Assembly: GCF_030316135.1 (NCBI RefSeq)
Contig: NZ_CP128185.1
Coordinates: 3,720,001-3,784,000, forward strand
Origin: Aliiglaciecola sp. LCG003
GTDB taxonomy: Bacteria > Pseudomonadota > Gammaproteobacteria > Enterobacterales > Alteromonadaceae
Reading direction: 5' to 3'
DNA length: 64,000 nucleotides
Shown here: one piece after another, positions 19,577 to 27,635 of the stretch
Position numbering within the stretch: position 1 is the first letter of the stretch
Layout: every line of letters begins with the position of its first letter
The notes under the pieces: model-generated
Told to the model about the DNA's origin: nothing
The model's database searches: none
What the model saw: only the letters and a program-made list of their open reading frames with translations
Program-made: the position numbers and the translations under genes

Positions 19577-20280
19577 TACTGAGGATCCTCTGCAATTCGG
19601 TACCCAATGCGATGCACTGTATGAATTAGCGGGCTTTCAAACGGCCTTTCGACAGCCTTTCGCAGTTTGTACAAATGTGAGCGAAGCGCATCGCCATCAG
19701 GGCGGTCATCAGCCCACAACAACGTCTCGAGATCATCGCGAGTCACAACAGACGGCGACTCTTCCATCAATCGCTGAAGCAGTTTCATGCCAGCAGGGTT
19801 GAGATCGACGCGACGCCCAGCTCGATAAACTTCCAGCGTGGACCGGTTCATAGTCAGATCACCAACAGTTAACAGTTTGTTAGTTTTTCCTCGACTACGT
19901 TTGTTCAGTACCTGTAGTCGCGCATGTAGCTCCTGCAATGCGAATGGCTTGACCAAATAGTCGTCGGCTCCCGCCTTGAATCCCTCAAGTTTATCGTTAA
20001 GCGTGTCTCTCGCCGTTAGCATAAGCACGGGAGTATCTTGTTTGGCATCAGCTCGCAGTTTTTGGCAGAAACTCAGGCCATCCATCCCCGGAAGCATCAG
20101 ATCCAGCACTATAACGTCAAACGGATTCGTCAACGCCAGGTGCATCGCGCTAATACCGTCATAGGCAAAGTCCAATATATAGCTATGCTTTTCAAGATAC
20201 GCGGCAATGTTCGCACAAATGTCGCGGTTATCTTCGACAATCAACGCTCTAATCGGCGCGGCACTCAGTGCATTTTCCAT
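19576..20280 (-). CDS. OmpR/PhoB-type response regulator
   Basis: 234 residues from an ATG at 20280 that follows AAGGAG at a good spacing. A longer frame to 20388 runs into the receptor gene and is unlikely. REC domain: acidic residues in VEDNRD, phosphorylated Asp in VLDLMLPGMDG, Lys in LVKPFAL. C-terminal winged-helix DNA-binding domain (about 130-230). It lies 10 bp after the receptor stop and overlaps the kinase by one base; probably controls the same operon. Confidence 0.92.
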   Translation of the reverse strand: MENALSAAPIRALIVEDNRDICANIAAYLEKHSYILDFAYDGISAMHLALTNPFDVIVLDLMLPGMDGLSFCQKLRADAKQDTPVLMLTARDTLNDKLEGFKAGADDYLVKPFALQELHARLQVLNKRSRGKTNKLLTVGDLTMNRSTLEVYRAGRRVDLNPAGMKLLQRLMEESPSVVTRDDLETLLWADDRPDGDALRSHLYKLRKAVERPFESPLIHTVHRIGYRIAEDPQ

Positions 20281-20290
20281 CTGCTGCTCC

Positions 20291-22675
20291 TTACCAAGCG
20301 TAATCCAGACGTAGTCCAATAAGCGGCTCTGCTTCGCTCTCGTCTTTAACTTCAACGCCTCGGCGGTAGTCAAACTCGTTGTCGTCACTCGATGAAGCTG
20401 CCGTTACGTTGATGACATCAAGAAAGGCGGTTACATCTATGGGGCCAAATGCGCGCCGATAGTCAACGCGAACGTTCAACAAACTGGAACCGCTTTTGCG
20501 ACCGACATTGCGCTCAATGATCTCTTTCGAGTAGCGCAGAGGTTGTTCTGACCCCAACACGTCTGGGTGAATAATAAACTCGTCGTCTGGTCTGCCGGAA
20601 AGATATTTGTATCGCCCTGCGACCTTCCAACGGTCGCTTATTTCCCAGGTCAAACCGAGTGTAGCGACATGCTCGCGACTAAACTCAGCTGCAACATCAC
20701 CGCGACCGTCTTTGCGGTCGACCACGGCATCGTTGTAAGAGTAAGTTGCGGTAGCGTAAAGGCCTTCGAAGACCGTGCCGTTGACAACGATATCGACGCC
20801 ATACGATATGCCCTCACCAATGTTGGCAAAGGTTCCACTTGCCCGATCAAGGTCTACCACTAGGTCGTCGAGGTTTTGATAATAAGCCTCTGTTAATACT
20901 GACCAATTGTAGTTCGGAAAATACTTTAAACCGACACTACTATGTATGATTTTTTCGGTCTTAAGGTCATTTGACTCGTTAGCTGCAAGCTCTAAATACC
21001 GTGGCGACTGATGAAAGATGCCGGCGGTTGCGAAATATCTAATCGTTTTACTCGGCTGCCAGTTGACGCTGAACCTAGGCGCCGCGAAGCTTTCATTGGC
21101 AAAACCGTCCCGTTCTATCCTCACGCCGGTGCCAAAATCCCAATCACCGAATTCAAACACTTGATCTACGTAGCCGGCATAGCTCGTTTCTTTCTGACGT
21201 ATTGAGGAGTTGATGTTTTCCGGAGTCAGCACAATAAAACGCTGATCTGGGTCTGCTCTATAATCATCTTCATCGTAGGTAAATCGGTTCCAATCGCCAT
21301 CTAACACAGTGTTATAGTCTAGTTCAATTTGTGTAACTCGAACACCGGCATTGAACATCCCCCACTGATTCACTGTCTCAAAGTCGCTTCGCCAGCCGGT
21401 CTCCGTTTCATTTTCACCAATGGTAATGATGTCCTCCCTCACCGGAAAACTAGACGCAGGCGATCCTGCTGCTACAAGATCAGGAAAAGCTTCACCCTCT
21501 GAGCTAATCTTGTCGCTTGAGCGGTAGTAAACCTTGTTTGTCCAGACAGCTTCTTCACCGATCAATGATCGCAATGTCAAACCGTATAAATCACTATCTT
21601 GTTCAGAATCTTGCAGCGCAGCATCTTCGAAATTAGGCGATGCGAAAACGTGTGTCACGTCGCGAGTATAGTCCTCGTGCGTGTCCATAAGTAGAATTTC
21701 AAATGTGTTATTTTGATTGATTGGTATGACCGACTTTACGATGACATCTCTTAACACAGGCTCCCCAATGTCTAGTTCATCGATAGTTTCAAACAAAGCG
21801 CCGAAGTCTAGTCGTCGAGCAGAAACGAGCATCGTTGCGTCTTCAGTGATACCGATTGGACCGTCGTAACCAATTTCATAGCCTGCTAGGTCGTAGCGGA
21901 AACTTGCTGAAGGGCTTGGATTGCCATCGGCGACTTCCAGTTTGAGTAACGATGCTGCCCGGCCACCATAAGCCGCACCCCACCCTCCCGGTGAGAACTC
22001 TGCTCCGCGAATAACGTTCGGTGCGAAAATGGAGAAGCGGCCACCACCACCGACATCTTCCTCTTCTCCCAGTGTCGCATCAAAGTGCACCGCTTTATCA
22101 AAGGGAAAGCCGTCAATTAGCAACAAATTATCTCTTGGGCCACGGCCGCGTACACTAAAGCTTGCGAATTCACTGGCAGATGCCAGGCCTGGCAATCCAT
22201 CCAATGAGAGGAGCGGATCTGCACCACCGCCTACAGCACTTCGCAATGCTTCTCTGTCGAGATATGTGCTGGAAGCTGAAGCAGTTACATCAGCTTGCTG
22301 CCCTCGAACCTCCACTACTTCAATTGTGTTCTCTCTAAGTTCGAATTCTATCTTTATATTTTTGCGCGTAACCACGCGTATGCTTGGCTCATACAATGAA
22401 GCGAACCCGATTTTGGCTACGTTTACCGAGTAGAGTCCAGGGTCTAGTTGTTCAATAACAATGCGACCTCGTTCGTCGGTTTGAAAGGTTTGCGTGAAAG
22501 TCGTTTCCCGATCCTTTATCGTGATCTGCACACTTGACAGTGGCCGGTCACTATTCTGATCTTTGACTATCACAGTCAGCGCACCGGGTTCCTCTGCGGC
22601 ATGGGCAAAAAATGGATAGCTAATCAGAAGCGCCGACAGACTCAACCACGATGCCATTATCAAATGTCTGCTCAT
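20291..22675 (-). CDS. TonB-dependent receptor with N-terminal CarboxypepD_reg-like domain
   Basis: 794 residues from ATG 22675 (GGAGGG eight bases upstream). Signal peptide about 1-26 (AHA cleavage), a carboxypeptidase-regulatory-like beta domain about 30-110, plug domain about 125-260 (FSVRGRGPRDNLLLIDGFP), then a beta barrel ending in LRLDYAW, a typical aromatic outer-membrane ending. Substrate not predictable: no siderophore or SusD neighbours. It is the first large gene of an operon with its own two-component system, which points to ligand-induced expression. A short duplicated leader overlaps the start. Confidence 0.9.
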   Translation of the reverse strand: MSRHLIMASWLSLSALLISYPFFAHAAEEPGALTVIVKDQNSDRPLSSVQITIKDRETTFTQTFQTDERGRIVIEQLDPGLYSVNVAKIGFASLYEPSIRVVTRKNIKIEFELRENTIEVVEVRGQQADVTASASSTYLDREALRSAVGGGADPLLSLDGLPGLASASEFASFSVRGRGPRDNLLLIDGFPFDKAVHFDATLGEEEDVGGGGRFSIFAPNVIRGAEFSPGGWGAAYGGRAASLLKLEVADGNPSPSASFRYDLAGYEIGYDGPIGITEDATMLVSARRLDFGALFETIDELDIGEPVLRDVIVKSVIPINQNNTFEILLMDTHEDYTRDVTHVFASPNFEDAALQDSEQDSDLYGLTLRSLIGEEAVWTNKVYYRSSDKISSEGEAFPDLVAAGSPASSFPVREDIITIGENETETGWRSDFETVNQWGMFNAGVRVTQIELDYNTVLDGDWNRFTYDEDDYRADPDQRFIVLTPENINSSIRQKETSYAGYVDQVFEFGDWDFGTGVRIERDGFANESFAAPRFSVNWQPSKTIRYFATAGIFHQSPRYLELAANESNDLKTEKIIHSSVGLKYFPNYNWSVLTEAYYQNLDDLVVDLDRASGTFANIGEGISYGVDIVVNGTVFEGLYATATYSYNDAVVDRKDGRGDVAAEFSREHVATLGLTWEISDRWKVAGRYKYLSGRPDDEFIIHPDVLGSEQPLRYSKEIIERNVGRKSGSSLLNVRVDYRRAFGPIDVTAFLDVINVTAASSSDDNEFDYRRGVEVKDESEAEPLIGLRLDYAW

Positions 22676-22749
22676 ATTGCTATCCCTCCAAGAGTTAACC
22701 ACGATGCCTTTTTAAATTGCGTGCTCATATTGCTATCCTCCAAAATCGA
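22644..22749 (-). repeat. Tandem imperfect duplication (~53 bp) at the receptor start
   Basis: Two adjacent units, 22644-22696 and 22697-22749, share AACCACGATGCC at one side and GCTCATATTGCTATCC(C)TCCAA at the other, with a more divergent middle. Each unit carries a ribosome-binding site, an ATG and the code for the first part of a signal peptide. Confidence 0.8.
22672..22728 (-). CDS. 18-codon leader reading frame, duplicated signal-peptide start
   Basis: An ATG at 22728 with GGAGGA upstream opens an 18-codon frame, MSTQFKKASWLTLGGIAI, whose TGA overlaps the receptor ATG (ATGA). The peptide resembles the receptor's own N-terminus (MSRHLIMASWLSLSALLI), so it arose by duplication of the start region. 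It may couple translation of the receptor or be a relic. Expression not shown. Confidence 0.4.
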   Translation of the reverse strand: MSTQFKKASWLTLGGIAI

Positions 22750-23151
22750 CCGTATTTATTGATGTAACGCAGGGAGTCTAGCAAAGCCAATGTGACTAAA
22801 ATGTCGCTGAAATGTGAACACTACATCAGAGACTGATGCCTAAAGCAGGCTCATCTTGAGGAAATTACCGGTAAAAATTTACAACAACCAAATTGGCACA
22901 AATTTGTCATTCAAACCAAACAACGTGAACGTCTGCTTTTTCAGTAAGGCGAGCTTCACAGCTAATTAATCGTTTTACTGGTTATCGCTCATAACCGACT
23001 GTCAGGCTAGGTCGAAATCCAATTTAAAAGTCATCAGATTGAGTTAGAGCAGCAGCTCTCAAGAGCTGCTGATTTTGGCGGGAATATAGCGTTTTAAGGC
23101 AAGTATAATTAATTTAGACCATGTAACAGGTGTTGAACGAGCTCGCACAGA
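22750..23151. other. Promoter-containing gap upstream of the receptor operon
   Basis: About 400 bp between the arcB stop and the receptor leader, both leftward. No credible frame. Contains the hairpin at 23051-23070 and should contain the receptor-operon promoter, but no convincing -35/-10 pair or direct-repeat operator could be fixed by eye. Confidence 0.4.
23051..23070 (-). terminator. Perfect hairpin downstream of arcB
   Basis: AGCAGCTCT-CA-AGAGCTGCT is a near-perfect palindrome 82 bp after the arcB stop. On the transcribed (minus) strand it lacks a U tract, so termination would be weak; on the plus strand it is followed by GATTTT. Confidence 0.4.
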
Positions 23152-25500
23152 TTAGTCGTCGATATTTTGTAAGTTCAGCCAGTCTTGCACTTTAATCAAG
23201 TCTTGGCGTTCTGCCATTTCCAGTTCTTCAACCCAATCGTGCACGTTTTCCCACCATGTAGGGTGGTCCCCCTGTTGGATCCGATTAGCAATTTTCTGCA
23301 CTCGCGCCAAGCCTACAGAGCCAGCAGCGCCTTTTATCTTATGGGCTTGTGAGCAGACTTCGTCTTTTTCATTAGCACTGAGACTAATCTTAAGGATTTC
23401 CATATAATCAGGCATGTTCTCTTGAAATACACCGATGCTGGTTCTAACCATTTCATGCCCTATGGTATCCACTAACATTTGCAGTAAATCAATATCCAAA
23501 AAGGCTTCCATGTCACTGTTTTTGGCTTCTTCAACTGAAAATTGCGGAAGGGGCTTTTGCTCGCTAAATAACTGATTGAACACTTCAATAACACGGCTCT
23601 TTTTGATTGGCTTTGCAATCACATCATCCATACCGTTATTTAAATACTCCTGACGAGTTTTAATTACATTAGCGGTAAGTGCGACTATGGAAGTTTGCTC
23701 AACCAATCCCTCTTCATGTAGCACGCTTGCAACGTTAAAGCCGTTCATATCAGGCAGTTGAATATCCAGTAAAATAAGGTCATATTGATTGTTTCTAGCC
23801 ATATTTAACGCTTCTTGGCCGGTCATGGCTACCTCGACCTTTTGGCCTAGTTTTTCTAGCAAGGCTTTAGCTACCATCACGTTGAGCTCAATGTCTTCAA
23901 CCAACAGTATATTTAAATCATGAACATGCAATTCTTCCAACTGCAGGGGTTTGTTATTGATAGTTAATGGCAACTCGACGGTAAAGCAGGTTCCTTCACC
24001 CACCACACTGTTGACTTTGATTTCACCATTCATCATTTTGACCATCTGCTTACAAATTGCTAAACCAATACCGGTTCCCGTGGCAGATTGATGGTCAGGA
24101 TGATTAACCTGATAATACATTGCAAAAATGTTTGATAATTCTTCTTTCGGAATGCCCACACCAGTATCGCGAATAATAAACTTGACCATACTAACGCCAG
24201 GTTGGTCAGCATTGTGCGCTTCAACCGTCAGACTGACTTTGCCTTTTTGGGTGAATTTAATTGAGTTAAACAGCAGGTTCCATAAAACTTGGCGCAAGCG
24301 GGTGCCATCGGCCTCAACCTGGAAAGGTACGGGCTCAATTATTTCGGTTTCAAAGCGCAGGCCTTTGTCGGCCGCAAGCAGTTGAATGATACTGCTCAAT
24401 TCATTAGTAAATTCTTTTAACGAAACGGTTTTGAGAGATAACTCCAATCTGTCCCTATCAAGTTTATCCAAATCAATAATGTCATTGAATATATTCCCTA
24501 GGGTGATCGCACTAGCGTAAATGGTACTTACCCAACTAAATTGTTCATCAGACAATTTGGTATCTCTAAGCATGCGGCTCAGACCGACAATACCATTTAA
24601 CGGCGTACGCAACTCATGGCTGATAGTAGCAATAAAAGCGGTTTTGTCTTTGTTGGCTTTGGTTACCGCATTTTCCGCCTGCTTACGCTCGGTAATATCC
24701 CGACCAAAAGCTAACAAACCTAGTCGAGTGCCGTCTTTATCATAGAAGGGGACTTTGCGCATTTCGAAGTATCTGCGTCTGCCATCAGCAAAGCGCAGCC
24801 ATAATTCTTCGGTAATGCTAGCATTGGTTTCCAATACTTCGTGGTCACTGGCAACCACTTGTCTAGCCAAGTCTTCATCATAGACTTGATGGGGAGTTAG
24901 GCCAATAAGCTGCTCTTCCGTTTTACCTGTCATTTGCTCAGCAACACGATTGCATCCGGCAAACTGCCCCTCTTCATTACGGTAATAAATCAGGTCGGGG
25001 GAGGCATCAATAATAGAGCGTAGCAAGGTGGAAAGACGTTTGGCTTGCAGTTCTTGCTCAGATTTATCGGCTATTTCACGCTCCAAATCTTGGAACACAG
25101 CTTCTCGTTCGAGTTGCGCTACTTTGCGTTGTTCAATCTCATGATTGAGTTTTTTGATATTACTTTGTAACTCATGGTTTAGCAGCACATCGGCTTCGCG
25201 TAATTTTTCTAACTGTTTCACCGCTGCGGTTAAATTGGCGCGGGATTGCTCTAGTTGTTTAACCAATTCGGTAAAGATAAATAACACCCAAGGCGCGCTA
25301 AGCATAGTTAGAATGATAGCGCTGACAAAATCTTCTATTTCCACTTCGCCATTTAATGCCATACGCAATGCGTAAGATCCGCCAATAGTAAATGCTAAGG
25401 TCAGCAACACAAATAAGATACTAGTTTTGAGTGTACCGAAGCGCTGAACAAACTGTGCTACACGGATTGCCCAAGAATCTATCGGGGCGTTAGACTGCAT
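23152..25500 (-). CDS. arcB: ArcB-type hybrid sensor kinase
   Basis: 782 residues, close to E. coli ArcB (778) in length and order: two N-terminal membrane helices, a coiled coil, PAS domain (DASPDLIYYRNEEGQFAGC), HisKA (SHELRTPLNGIVGL), HATPase_c (GTGIGLAICKQ), receiver (VLLVEDIELN; Asp in LLDIQLPDMNG) and C-terminal Hpt (AHKIKGAAGSVGL). ArcB phosphorylates ArcA according to quinone redox state. arcB is also near gltBD in E. coli, supporting orthology. arcA is not in this window. Confidence 0.93.
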   Translation of the reverse strand: MQSNAPIDSWAIRVAQFVQRFGTLKTSILFVLLTLAFTIGGSYALRMALNGEVEIEDFVSAIILTMLSAPWVLFIFTELVKQLEQSRANLTAAVKQLEKLREADVLLNHELQSNIKKLNHEIEQRKVAQLEREAVFQDLEREIADKSEQELQAKRLSTLLRSIIDASPDLIYYRNEEGQFAGCNRVAEQMTGKTEEQLIGLTPHQVYDEDLARQVVASDHEVLETNASITEELWLRFADGRRRYFEMRKVPFYDKDGTRLGLLAFGRDITERKQAENAVTKANKDKTAFIATISHELRTPLNGIVGLSRMLRDTKLSDEQFSWVSTIYASAITLGNIFNDIIDLDKLDRDRLELSLKTVSLKEFTNELSSIIQLLAADKGLRFETEIIEPVPFQVEADGTRLRQVLWNLLFNSIKFTQKGKVSLTVEAHNADQPGVSMVKFIIRDTGVGIPKEELSNIFAMYYQVNHPDHQSATGTGIGLAICKQMVKMMNGEIKVNSVVGEGTCFTVELPLTINNKPLQLEELHVHDLNILLVEDIELNVMVAKALLEKLGQKVEVAMTGQEALNMARNNQYDLILLDIQLPDMNGFNVASVLHEEGLVEQTSIVALTANVIKTRQEYLNNGMDDVIAKPIKKSRVIEVFNQLFSEQKPLPQFSVEEAKNSDMEAFLDIDLLQMLVDTIGHEMVRTSIGVFQENMPDYMEILKISLSANEKDEVCSQAHKIKGAAGSVGLARVQKIANRIQQGDHPTWWENVHDWVEELEMAERQDLIKVQDWLNLQNIDD

Positions 25501-25687
25501 ATTTAATCATCTCAGAAATGGTTGATGCCTAATGCTACCAAGAAAAGTGCTCTTGGGTGAATGTTAATCTGCCCTAACGCTCATAAAAATCGTTGATAAT
25601 TGAATCATTTAATCTTATCCGGAGATTCCATCACCACAACAACCTTCAGTCTACCATAGACTAAATAAAGGCTTAAAATCGGTGTTG

Positions 25688-26524
25688 TTACTCTTCTTTG
25701 AGATAACGTCCATTTACCCAACCGGTCTGGCTAAATTCGATTTGCGACCACTCACCCTGCTTCTGTAATACCTTGACTTTATCACCACTAACCAGCGGCT
25801 TAGCTACCACCATAAAATCAGTGCCCGGACCACTACGAATATTCAGTTTACTAGCCAAAACGATTTTTTGTCGATGGAGTTCAAGTTCATTAATCGAGCC
25901 ATCATCTGATCGATCGGCCTTGATACACATGCGCAATTTATCTAAGGGAAATGCTGGCCCAGGGTCGGTTTTGCGCCCGGGAGCAATTTCTTCATGACCT
26001 ACGATTTCCCCAATGGCGTAGACCTCATGAAGTAAATTACAAATTTCGAAGGTTTTTTCTATCTGCAATTCAGTATATTCATGCCAAAAACTCGGGCTGG
26101 ACTGATTACGGTGAATACCTTTGTACACTTCACTCGCTTCATAATGGCGATTAAACCAAGATGTATATTGCCCCGCTTGATTGCGCTTCAGTTCACCAGC
26201 ATTGTCTAGTTCTATGCCAATCGAATATTGATTAAGTCCACTGCGCCCTCGCCATTGGCTATCACCAGCATGCCAAGCAATGGTATCGAATGGCACCAAT
26301 TGTGTTACTTGACCTTCACGGCCAATCACTAGATGGGCAGAAGCTTTAGCACTTTCGCTACATAGATGGTCAATTGAAGATTGAAAACTACTGCCTGCGG
26401 TGAAATGAATGACTATGGTATCAGCTCTACCGGCGGCGAAAACATTGCCATGATTAGGTGACGCTTTAAAGCGGCAGCCACCACCGGATAGGCGATGCTG
26501 TTTAATTGTAGTCGTTGTGGCCAT
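25688..26524 (-). CDS. N-acetylmuramoyl-L-alanine amidase with SH3 domain
   Basis: 278 residues: Amidase_2 domain (about 30-205) with zinc-ligand motifs (VIHFTAGS; EIVGHEEIAPGRKTDPG) and a C-terminal bacterial SH3 domain (about 220-277; LNIRSGPGTDF). It cleaves the bond between MurNAc and the stem peptide. It has no signal peptide, so it would need a holin to reach the wall, and a holin-like gene lies 9 bp upstream. Good ribosome-binding site (AAGGG). Phage endolysin-like. Confidence 0.88.
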   Translation of the reverse strand: MATTTTIKQHRLSGGGCRFKASPNHGNVFAAGRADTIVIHFTAGSSFQSSIDHLCSESAKASAHLVIGREGQVTQLVPFDTIAWHAGDSQWRGRSGLNQYSIGIELDNAGELKRNQAGQYTSWFNRHYEASEVYKGIHRNQSSPSFWHEYTELQIEKTFEICNLLHEVYAIGEIVGHEEIAPGRKTDPGPAFPLDKLRMCIKADRSDDGSINELELHRQKIVLASKLNIRSGPGTDFMVVAKPLVSGDKVKVLQKQGEWSQIEFSQTGWVNGRYLKEE

Positions 26525-26533
26525 GTTAAACCC

Positions 26534-27031
26534 TTAACCTGCAGCCGAATCATCTTCGAGTAATGACACACGCTTAGTTCCCGTCAAAGCCTTAGTGACA
26601 CTATTTCCGGCTCCTGCTTTTTCAAAGCTACGTCCTACCGCCCAGGTTGCAACAATACCGCCCCACGCAGCCCAAAATTCTGTTGGCAATGGGAAGGGTT
26701 TGGGTTCATTGCCAGAGAGCAGCCCCATTAGAGGCACGACAAAATAATTTAATCCGATCATGCCTAATCCAAAATACACCACCGAAGGTCTGGCGCGCTT
26801 AGTATAAGTATCACCTTGGGCAAGTTCAGCTACTAAGATCCTTTCTTTGGCCTCTAAATTTCGCCGAATAGTCTGTTCAACTTCTGATTCTCGGGCCGCT
26901 AGAACTTGACGAAGTTGCAGCTTAAATTTTTGCTTCTCTTCTCCGGATAAATGAAATTCATCAATAACATCCCCTACTCGCTCGATAACCTCAGTCGCGC
27001 CGCCTGAAAATAGTGTATTAAACCAGCCCAT
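26534..27031 (-). CDS. 3TM-type holin
   Basis: 165 residues: a charged, amphipathic N-terminal half with a coiled-coil character (EEKQKFKLQLRQVLAARE), then two clear membrane helices (about 88-113 and 122-143). This layout matches the holin family associated with phages and gene transfer agents (GTA_holin_3TM). Its ribosome-binding site is AAAGGA. It forms a two-gene lysis-like unit with the amidase downstream; no other phage gene is present. Confidence 0.75.
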   Translation of the reverse strand: MGWFNTLFSGGATEVIERVGDVIDEFHLSGEEKQKFKLQLRQVLAARESEVEQTIRRNLEAKERILVAELAQGDTYTKRARPSVVYFGLGMIGLNYFVVPLMGLLSGNEPKPFPLPTEFWAAWGGIVATWAVGRSFEKAGAGNSVTKALTGTKRVSLLEDDSAAG

Positions 27032-27635
27032 AATTAATCCTTTAGTTATTGTTGTATGCTATAAAGCAAGACTCCCCTACAATGTTAGACTATTTTTTAT
27101 ACAGCGCAGGCATATCACCGAAAACCAGCAGTAAAAGTTCGATACTCAAGTCATGGGAACAGCTCACACACTAAGATATATGCAGAAATTATAAATATTT
27201 ATGCAAAAGACCAGTTACGTTCTTGACCATTTGTTCCAGTTTTATTTGTTTTTGAAACCTATTATTAACAACTTTTTTATAAATAATCATTTAGCACTAG
27301 GTTATAACCAAATTATAGATTGGGAACCTAAATCAATGAAAATAAAGTATTAATTGTATATTTTATTTTTTTTAGACTAAAAAGCTGAAGATATACTATA
27401 AGCGATAATTGATTTCTATCAGCAATGTCGGTATTTTGTCAGGCCGCTTGGCTAAAAAGACATAAAAATTCGATAACCGGCTGGTATCCTCAAACTAACG
27501 ACAAGAAAAACAATAATGATAAGCGTTGGGTGAAGCTGACCACAGAAGTCAGATCCGACGCAGTACAGCAAAACAACCAACACAACGGTTGGCATACACG
27601 ACCTTACCCGGCCTAAGGTTGAAGGAGTTACGTTA
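27032..27635. other. 604-bp A+T-rich gltB upstream region
   Basis: A divergent intergenic region between the holin and gltB with no convincing gene. A 63-codon frame (27425-27616) has unremarkable composition and no good start. A long leader upstream of glutamate synthase is common. Confidence 0.45.
27371..27397 (+). promoter_or_regulatory. Weak candidate promoter for gltBD
   Basis: TATACT (27392-27397) is a 5/6 match to the -10 box; TTTAGA lies 15 bases upstream as a poor -35. It would give a leader of more than 200 bases before gltB. Confidence 0.25.

Noticed and set aside
20281-20388. Longer N-terminus for the response regulator
   Set aside because: It would overlap the receptor gene by about 100 bases; the ATG at 20280 has a strong AAGGAG and fits the family.
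27425-27616. 63-codon frame upstream of gltB, possible leader peptide
   Set aside because: No good ribosome-binding site, no regulatory codon run, no attenuator hairpin, and composition does not look coding.
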